DNA of 8,759 nucleotides from Acidimicrobiales bacterium (GTDB lineage: Bacteria > Actinomycetota > Acidimicrobiia > Acidimicrobiales > RAAP-2): assembly GCA_017883105.1 (NCBI GenBank), contig JADGOF010000070.1:1-8759 (forward strand), written 5' to 3'. Shown here piece by piece: positions 1 through 5,120 of the stretch. The position numbers were made by a program, and so were the translations under genes. The first letter of the stretch is position 1. Every line of letters begins with the position of its first letter. Below the pieces are notes generated by a model. It ran no database searches. It worked only from the letters and a program-made list of their open reading frames with translations, and was not told where the DNA came from.

Positions 1-1
1 C

Positions 2-520
2 GTGCCCTTCGAGGGTCAGCGCGCCATGGGATGGCAGGCCCAGACCGGGCTGCACTTCGACCTGGCCGGAGGCTTCGCCGTGGTGCCGGGACCCGACGGT
101 CGCTCGGCCTTCGTCTCGACGCCGACCGGCGCCATCGCCGCGCTCAACCGGCTGTCCTCCGATCCGGAATCCATCGTGACCACTCCACTCCCCTCCTCCC
201 CCGGCCAAGTCGAGGCGGTGCGGTCGGCCCTCACCCGCTGGCACGTGGGGGCGAGTGTGATCACCCATGAGGGCCGCCAGCCCACCTACTCCGTCGCGTT
301 CTTCGCCGTCGTCTATGGCCGGGCCCCGGCCTACCGGCACGGGGTGTGGGTGTGGACGGGCCCACCGGGCACCACCAGCGTCCCGGTGTCGTCGGCCATC
401 CTGTCGGCGTGCGCCGGCTCGCGACCGGCCTCCGACCCGCTGACCGCGGCCCACTGCATGCTGGCAACGGCAACCACCCCCGCATCCCCTGTTACGAAGC
501 CATCGACCATGCCATCATGA
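2..520 (+). CDS. C-terminal part of a large membrane protein, paralogue of the 1793-3655 product (5' end outside window)
   Basis: The reading frame is open to the left edge, so the GTG at position 2 is an internal valine and not a start. The visible 172 residues hold no clear membrane segment apart from short hydrophobic strands, and look like the extracytoplasmic C-terminal domain of a polytopic protein. Residues 9-29 (M-G-W-Q-A-x-T-G-L-x-F-x-L-x-G-G-F-A-x-V-P) match residues 494-514 of the product of 1793-3655 (M-V-W-Q-A-x-T-G-L-x-F-x-L-x-G-G-Y-A-x-V-P), and the later W-H-V-G-A-S-V-I and G-V-W-V-W stretches line up with Y-G-V-G-V-V-L-V and G-V-E-A-W there. It is therefore a paralogue. The tail (about residues 130-172) is Ser/Thr/Pro/Ala-rich and has two cysteines (137, 152) that could form a disulfide; the other copy lacks this tail. 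Its stop TGA (518-520) overlaps the ATG of the next gene, which suggests translational coupling. A role in surface-glycan synthesis is inferred from homology and context only. Confidence 0.8.
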   Translation: MPFEGQRAMGWQAQTGLHFDLAGGFAVVPGPDGRSAFVSTPTGAIAALNRLSSDPESIVTTPLPSSPGQVEAVRSALTRWHVGASVITHEGRQPTYSVAFFAVVYGRAPAYRHGVWVWTGPPGTTSVPVSSAILSACAGSRPASDPLTAAHCMLATATTPASPVTKPSTMPS

Positions 521-1737
521 CCAGCGTCTCGCACCCCGGCGACCCCGGCGGCAAGGCCGGAGGCACCCCGACAGAACCCGGTGAGCAGGACGCGATGGCA
601 ACCGGCGGCACGGTGCCGATCACGTCCGATGGTCCCACGCCACCGGAACGATTCCGGCTGGGCAACCGGCCGCCCCTCACCGGCATCAGGGCGCTGGCCC
701 TGTTCACCGTGCTCACCTACCACTCGAACTTCAGGACCCTGCCCGGCACCTGGGTGGCGCTGCAGGTCTTCTTCGTGCTCAGCGGATTCCTGATCACGGC
801 CATGCTGGCGGGCGAGGGCCAGCGGAACGGGCGCATCAGCCTGAAAGGCTTCTACGCCCGGCGGGCGGTGCGGTTGGTGCCCCCCCTGGTACTCACCATC
901 GTGCTGCTGGCCGTGTACGCATCGTTCGTTCACGTGAGCGATGCGTCGCAGCGCCTGTGGGGGGACAGCGCGGCGGCCATGTTCTACTACGCCGACTACC
1001 GGCAGGCGTTCCTGCACGCGCCGTTCTTCGGCTACCTGGCCCAGACCTGGTCGCTGTCGATCGAGGAGCAGTTCTACATCATCTGGTCGGTTCTGATGGT
1101 GGTGGCCGTGGCCATGCACCGGCGGCGCCTGGCTTACGGCTTCGCCATCGTCGGACTCGTGCTCAGCGTGGCCGACCGCCTGTGGTCGGTCTACTCCGCC
1201 GCCCCCTTCACCACCCCCACCAACGTCGCATTCACCCGTGTCTACTATGGCTTCGACACCCGCGCCGACGCCCTGTTCCTCGGGTGCCTGCTCGGCCTGC
1301 TGGCCGCCGACGGGCGCCTGAGCGGGTGGAGCCGGTGGCCCACCCGGCTGCTCACCGCCGGCGCCATCGCCTGCACCGCCTTCATGGTGTGGATCCTCCT
1401 GTACGCGCCGCTGTTCACGGAGAACCTGGTCGTGTGGTGGCTGCCGGCCACCACCATCGCCTCCGCCGTAATCATCGCCTACTTCGTGATCCGTCCGACG
1501 AGCATCGGTTCGCGGTTCGTCGGGATCGGGGTGTTCGTCTTCATCGGGGATCTCTCCTACACCGTCTACCTGGTGCACTTCCCGGTCTATCTGGCCATCG
1601 GACCCGATGGCACCCACTGGTCCTTCTGGCCGACCGAGCTGGTCCGGCTGGCCATCATCTTCGCCATCGCCATCGCCAGCTGGTTCTGCATCGAGAAGCC
1701 CCTGATGCGGTGGAGGCAACGCTCTGCCGCACGCTAG
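517..1737 (+). CDS. Acyltransferase-3 family membrane protein (OafA/YrhL-like), no SGNH domain
   Basis: This predicted integral membrane O-acyltransferase (406 residues, about ten membrane segments) would move an acyl group from a cytoplasmic donor to a glycan or lipid at the membrane. Family marks are clear. R58-X10-H69 (I-R-A-L...T-Y-H-S-N-F) is the conserved Arg/His pair of acyltransferase-3 proteins. V-F-F-V-L-S-G-F-L-I-T lies at about 84-94, an R-R-A-V-R-L-V-P-P loop at about 115-123, W-S-L-S-I-E-E-Q-F-Y at 178-187, D-T-R-A-D at 247-251, G-D-L-S-Y-T-V-Y-L-V-H at 344-354, and the closing I-E-K-P-L near 392-396. The protein ends right after the membrane domain. The chosen ATG at 517 forms an ATGA overlap with the upstream gene. 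It gives a roughly 50-residue Gly/Pro/Asp/Thr-rich cytoplasmic leader. An in-frame ATG at 595 with AGGA at 587-590 (4 bases away) is an alternative start that would remove 26 residues and leave the domain intact. The acceptor and acyl group are unknown. Confidence 0.9.
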   Translation: MTSVSHPGDPGGKAGGTPTEPGEQDAMATGGTVPITSDGPTPPERFRLGNRPPLTGIRALALFTVLTYHSNFRTLPGTWVALQVFFVLSGFLITAMLAGEGQRNGRISLKGFYARRAVRLVPPLVLTIVLLAVYASFVHVSDASQRLWGDSAAAMFYYADYRQAFLHAPFFGYLAQTWSLSIEEQFYIIWSVLMVVAVAMHRRRLAYGFAIVGLVLSVADRLWSVYSAAPFTTPTNVAFTRVYYGFDTRADALFLGCLLGLLAADGRLSGWSRWPTRLLTAGAIACTAFMVWILLYAPLFTENLVVWWLPATTIASAVIIAYFVIRPTSIGSRFVGIGVFVFIGDLSYTVYLVHFPVYLAIGPDGTHWSFWPTELVRLAIIFAIAIASWFCIEKPLMRWRQRSAAR

Positions 1738-1752
1738 GTCGCTCATCGCCAC

Positions 1753-1790
1753 GGACGGGCCGGCCCCACCGACCGAGCACCCGCCCGTCC
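1753..1790. repeat. 8-bp perfect inverted repeat just before the GTG start at 1793
   Basis: GGACGGGC at 1753-1760 is exactly complementary to GCCCGTCC at 1783-1790, with a 22-base spacer, inside the 55-base gap between the first acyltransferase and the next gene. In RNA this would form a GC-rich hairpin ending two bases before the start codon. No U-tract follows, so it does not look like an ordinary intrinsic terminator. It could tune translation of the downstream gene, or it could be chance in GC-rich DNA. Confidence 0.45.
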
Positions 1791-1792
1791 CG

Positions 1793-3655
1793 GTGCTCCC
1801 GACGGAGTCGCCCACCGGGAGGACCCGGTGGACCGTTGCCCTCCCGGTGGCGGCCTACGCCGTCCTCGGCCTGGCCGCCTACTTCCCCGCCTGGCCGGGT
1901 GATCCCAGCCGGATCCCGCAGTGCGCATGCGCCGACGCCGGGATGAACACGTGGTTTCTGGCCACGGCCGCCCACGCCGTGGCCCACGGCCACAACCTCT
2001 TCTACACGACGGCCCTCAACTACCCCCACGGGGTCAATCTCACCTACAACACCCAGATGCCGTTGCTGGGGCTGGTGGCCACGCCACTCACCCTGGCCGC
2101 CGGCCCGCTGTCCAGCCTCAACCTCTGGATGTACCTGGCCCTCCCGTTGTCGGCGACGTCCATGTTCCTCGTCCTACGTCGGTGGACCTCGTGGCTGCCG
2201 GCGGCCTTCACCGGCGGCCTCCTCTATGGCTTCTCGCCGTACATGGTCGGCCAGTCGACGGCCCATCTGAACCTGACCTTCGTCCCCATCCCGCCGTTGA
2301 TCCTGTGGACGGTGGTCGAGCTGTTCGTGAGGCGCACCGGCAACCCGCGACGGTTGGGACTGCTCCTCGGGCTGCTGGCCGCCGGGCAGTTCCTCATCTC
2401 CTCGGAAGTGCTGGTGACCACCGCTCTGGTGGTAGCCGTGGGATTGGCCGCCCTCGCCGTCTCCCGGCCGAGCCACGTCCTCCCGAGCCTCCGCTTCGCC
2501 GCCGGTGGGGTGATGGCCGCACTCGTCGTCGTGGTGGGCGTGTTGGCCTTTCCGGCCTGGATGTACTTCGCCGGACCCGGCCACGTCACCGCCTCGGCCG
2601 GACCCGGCGGCGGCTTCCTCCTGCGTTCCGATCTGCTCAGCCCCTTCGTGCCCACCTCGTTCGAGCGGTTCGCGCCGGCCGCTGTGGCCGCGTACGGCGA
2701 CGGCCTCACCGCCTTCCGCGACTACTCGGAGAACGGCGCCTACCTTGGGATCCCGGTGGTGCTCCTCCTCGTGTACCTGGCCGCCCGCACCTGGGGCAAC
2801 CGATGGATCCGGTTCGCCACGGCCATGGCCGGCTTCACGTTCGTGCTCTCACTCGGGTCACCGCTGAACGTCGGCGGGCACAGCACCGGCCTCCCCCTCC
2901 CCGCCGCGCTGTTGGAACATCTGCCCCTGGTCGAGCAGCTGCTGCCGTCGAGAATCGCCCTGTTCACCGTCGTGTTCGCAGGCATCATCGCCGCGCTGGG
3001 CATCGACGAACTGCACCGGGCCGCCCGGTCCCACCACCGCGAGTACCTTTTCGGTGACCGGAGCGGTCCGACCACGGCAGCACGGTTCGCACGGAGGGCC
3101 ACCGTGGTGCTGGTCGCCGCAGTGGGGCTGCTCACCCTGGTGCCCCGGTGGCCCAACCGCACCGTGGCGATCGGGACCCCTTCCTACTTCCTGTCAGGCG
3201 ACGTCGATCGCATCCCCCCGGGCACCGTGGCGCTGACCTACCCCTACGCCTCACCCCTCCACGCCGATCCCATGGTGTGGCAGGCCGCGACCGGCCTGCG
3301 CTTCTCGCTGATCGGCGGGTACGCGTTCGTCCCCAACGCCCGTGGCGTGCCCACGCTGTTCCCCTCCATCCTGCAGCCGACGGCGGTGCAGAAGTTCTTG
3401 ATCAACGAGCAAGGCGGTGTCCCCTTCTACGACAGCACCCCGGGGGTCGACGACGCCACGTTGGTGGCGGGCGTCCGGGAGTTCATCCACCGGTACGGGG
3501 TGGGGGTGGTGCTGGTGGACCGGACGGCGCCCAACGCGGGCCGGGTGGCCAGAGTGTTCAGTGACGCCCTCGGACGGAAACCGGTGATCCAGGGCGGAGT
3601 GGAGGCCTGGTACCTGACCGAACAGGCCGTTTCGACGGCCGCAGTCACGCCGTGA
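1793..3655 (+). CDS. Large polytopic membrane protein of GT-C glycosyltransferase type
   Basis: The product has 620 residues. A first membrane segment spans about 14-32. A first outer loop follows with G-D-P (36-38), the cysteine pair C44-A-C46 and A-D48-A-G-M-N-T-W-F-L, then H-G-H-N-L-F-Y and L-N-Y-P-H-G-V-N-L. Further membrane segments run from about 90 to 405 and again at about 436-450. Residues from about 455 form a soluble C-terminal domain, probably outside the membrane. An acidic first loop after the first membrane helix is the usual GT-C arrangement (sugar transfer from a polyprenyl-phosphate donor), and Asp37 or Asp48 are the candidates for the catalytic residue; I cannot assign a substrate. 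GTG 1793 is the first ATG, GTG or TTG codon after the in-frame stop at 1703-1705. It has no Shine-Dalgarno sequence, so the start is moderately sure. The C-terminal domain is homologous to the partial gene at the left edge. The stop overlaps the next start (GTGA), indicating coupled expression. It could be a non-catalytic scaffold or a carrier-linked transporter instead. Confidence 0.8.
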   Translation: MLPTESPTGRTRWTVALPVAAYAVLGLAAYFPAWPGDPSRIPQCACADAGMNTWFLATAAHAVAHGHNLFYTTALNYPHGVNLTYNTQMPLLGLVATPLTLAAGPLSSLNLWMYLALPLSATSMFLVLRRWTSWLPAAFTGGLLYGFSPYMVGQSTAHLNLTFVPIPPLILWTVVELFVRRTGNPRRLGLLLGLLAAGQFLISSEVLVTTALVVAVGLAALAVSRPSHVLPSLRFAAGGVMAALVVVVGVLAFPAWMYFAGPGHVTASAGPGGGFLLRSDLLSPFVPTSFERFAPAAVAAYGDGLTAFRDYSENGAYLGIPVVLLLVYLAARTWGNRWIRFATAMAGFTFVLSLGSPLNVGGHSTGLPLPAALLEHLPLVEQLLPSRIALFTVVFAGIIAALGIDELHRAARSHHREYLFGDRSGPTTAARFARRATVVLVAAVGLLTLVPRWPNRTVAIGTPSYFLSGDVDRIPPGTVALTYPYASPLHADPMVWQAATGLRFSLIGGYAFVPNARGVPTLFPSILQPTAVQKFLINEQGGVPFYDSTPGVDDATLVAGVREFIHRYGVGVVLVDRTAPNAGRVARVFSDALGRKPVIQGGVEAWYLTEQAVSTAAVTP

Positions 3656-5022
3656 CGCCGCCGACCGGGCCGGCACCGTCGCTCCCTGCAGGGCCACGTG
3701 ATCAGGTGGACACCCTCGATCCTGCCTTTGGGGACGGCGGAACGCCGACCGGGCCGGGCGACGTGGCACGATCCGCGCCGTCTTCCCGATGGTGGGTCGC
3801 CACTCGGACCGGGGTGTGGATCGCGCTGTCCCGCATCGTGGCCGGGGTAGTGGTCGGCCATGCGGCAGTGACGCGCTTCCCGCAGTCCCTCCTGCACTCC
3901 CGACTCGGAACGCTGAGCACCGGTACGTGGCTGGAGGTGTTCGACCGATGGGATGCCCGCTACTACCTGACCATCGCGGCCCACGGCTACCCGGCCCACG
4001 CCCCCGGCGTCCGCGCCTTCTTCCCCGGCTATCCCCTGGTGGTCCGGGCGGTCCACGTGCTGACCGGCGGCCTGCTCACCTACGCCCAGACCGCCTGCCT
4101 GGTCTCGATGACCACATTCGTCACCGCCGCCGGGCTGCTCTACCGGCTGGTGGCCATCCGGTTCACTGCCCGGACCGCCCTGATCTCCACCCTGGCGTTC
4201 TGCTGGTTCCCCACATCGGTCTTCTTTCTGGCCCCCTACTCCGAAGCCCTCTTCGCCCTGGAGATCCTGGCCGTGGCCACCCTCTGCGACCGGGGGAAGT
4301 GGTGGTGGGCCGCCCTCGTCGCCGGGTACGCCTCAGCCACCTCGCCCGAGTCGGTCGCCCTCACCGGGGCACTAGTGATCGCCGCCCTGGTGGCACGACG
4401 CGGCCTCCAGCGGACCGTGGGGTACGCCCTGGCGGGATCGTTCGGAGCCGTGGCCTTCGTGACCTACCTGGGTATCCGGTTCGGGAAGCCCCTGGCGTTC
4501 GCCGACGCCCTGTCCGGCTTCCACCGGGTGGCCATGGTGCCCCTGGTCGGCATGGTCGAGAACATCGGGGCCATCCACCAGGTGCTCACCACGCCGCACT
4601 CGCCGATCACCGGCGTCCGCCACCTCACCGCCACCGGGCTCTGGTCCAACGTGGTGTGGATGTGGCTCGTCGATGACGTCGCCCTGGTGCTGGCGGTCTG
4701 CGCTCTGGTCACCCTGATCGCCGCCACCCTCCGGCACCGTCGGAGAGCCGGCCCTCTTCTCGAATCGCCGGTGCCGATCGCCTGGACGGTGCTGCTGGCC
4801 GGCGTCATCACCACCGCGTCGGCCACGGTGATCCACGTCCCGGGCGGCCCGGTCTCCACCGAGGCCGTGGGCAGGCTGGTGAGTGTGGCCTTCCCGCTCT
4901 ACGTCGGCCTGACTCTGATGGTGGGCCGGCAGCGGGCACTGGTGGTCGTCGGGCTCGCCCTGTCCATCGCCGCCGCCTTGGCCACCCAGGTCCTGTTCAA
5001 CCTCGGGTACTGGGTCACCTGA
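3652..5022 (+). CDS. PIG-V/GPI18-like GT-C glycosyltransferase (putative mannosyltransferase)
   Basis: A 456-residue polytopic membrane protein. After a Pro/Gly/Asp-rich, probably disordered cytoplasmic leader (about 1-45) and a membrane segment (about 53-70), the outer loop carries F-D-R-W-D-A-R-Y-Y-L (97-106) and A-H-G-Y. F-F-P-G-Y-P (123-128) follows, and then A-P-Y-S-E-A-L-F (194-201). This W-D...Y-L.I-A..G-Y / F-F-P.Y-P / P-Y-S-E-A-L-F order is the signature of the bacterial relatives of PIG-V, the eukaryotic enzyme that adds the second mannose of GPI anchors. Asp101 is the likely catalytic acid. By family knowledge it would use a polyprenyl-phosphate sugar outside the membrane; mannose is an inference. 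The remaining C-terminal half is further membrane segments up to the end. GTG 3652 overlaps the upstream TGA (GTGA), so the two genes are probably translated together. At about 229-236 the chain reads A-T-S-P-E-S-V-A; relatives as I remember them often have an Arg next to the T here. Confidence 0.8.
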   Translation: MTPPTGPAPSLPAGPRDQVDTLDPAFGDGGTPTGPGDVARSAPSSRWWVATRTGVWIALSRIVAGVVVGHAAVTRFPQSLLHSRLGTLSTGTWLEVFDRWDARYYLTIAAHGYPAHAPGVRAFFPGYPLVVRAVHVLTGGLLTYAQTACLVSMTTFVTAAGLLYRLVAIRFTARTALISTLAFCWFPTSVFFLAPYSEALFALEILAVATLCDRGKWWWAALVAGYASATSPESVALTGALVIAALVARRGLQRTVGYALAGSFGAVAFVTYLGIRFGKPLAFADALSGFHRVAMVPLVGMVENIGAIHQVLTTPHSPITGVRHLTATGLWSNVVWMWLVDDVALVLAVCALVTLIAATLRHRRRAGPLLESPVPIAWTVLLAGVITTASATVIHVPGGPVSTEAVGRLVSVAFPLYVGLTLMVGRQRALVVVGLALSIAAALATQVLFNLGYWVT

Positions 5023-5033
5023 CGGCATTCACC

Positions 5034-5086
5034 CGACCGGGTCGTCGGCCGGGGAAGGGGCGGGCTGCGGCCAGCCGACCCGACCC
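5034..5086. repeat. Nested inverted repeats in the gap before the second acyltransferase
   Basis: Two overlapping structures lie 12 bases or more after the stop at 5022. CGACC-G-GGTCG at 5034-5044 is a perfect odd palindrome. GGGTCG-TCGGC at 5039-5049 also pairs with GCCGA-CC-CGACCC at 5074-5086, giving an 11-bp stem with a two-base bulge and a 24-base loop. Within the loop and its 3' side, GGCTG (5063-5067) and CAGCC (5072-5076) can form a competing small hairpin. No T-run follows, so a classic terminator is not supported. The block sits just upstream of a -10 element and may be an operator, a factor-dependent termination or processing site, or GC-rich chance pairing. Confidence 0.4.
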
Positions 5087-5108
5087 CGGGGATCCGCCGG
5101 AACGGCGA

Positions 5109-5114
5109 TAGAAT
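5109..5114 (+). promoter_or_regulatory. Probable -10 element TAGAAT of the second acyltransferase gene
   Basis: TAGAAT matches the TATAAT consensus at five of six positions and stands out in an otherwise GC-rich region. Six bases (5115-5120) separate it from GTG 5121, the spacing expected when transcription begins on the start codon itself. No recognisable -35 hexamer is present about 17 bases upstream (CCGGGG at 5086-5091), which is common in actinobacterial promoters. It implies that this gene can be transcribed apart from the upstream cluster. Confidence 0.55.
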
Positions 5115-5120
5115 CGGCGG

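Noticed and set aside
2..4. GTG at the left edge as a start codon
   Set aside because: The matching paralogue extends for nearly 490 residues before this point, so the frame is truncated by the window edge.
331..1815. Long minus-strand open frame (494 codons) opposite the first acyltransferase
   Set aside because: Its translation is rich in Gly, Asp, Glu, His, Gln and Arg with no domain, it covers a gene with clear motifs, and such antisense frames are expected in GC-rich coding DNA.
957..1946. Plus-strand open frame of 329 codons overlapping two genes
   Set aside because: It is Arg/Pro/Gly-rich and lies in another frame across the acyltransferase and the start of the next gene; it is a shadow frame.
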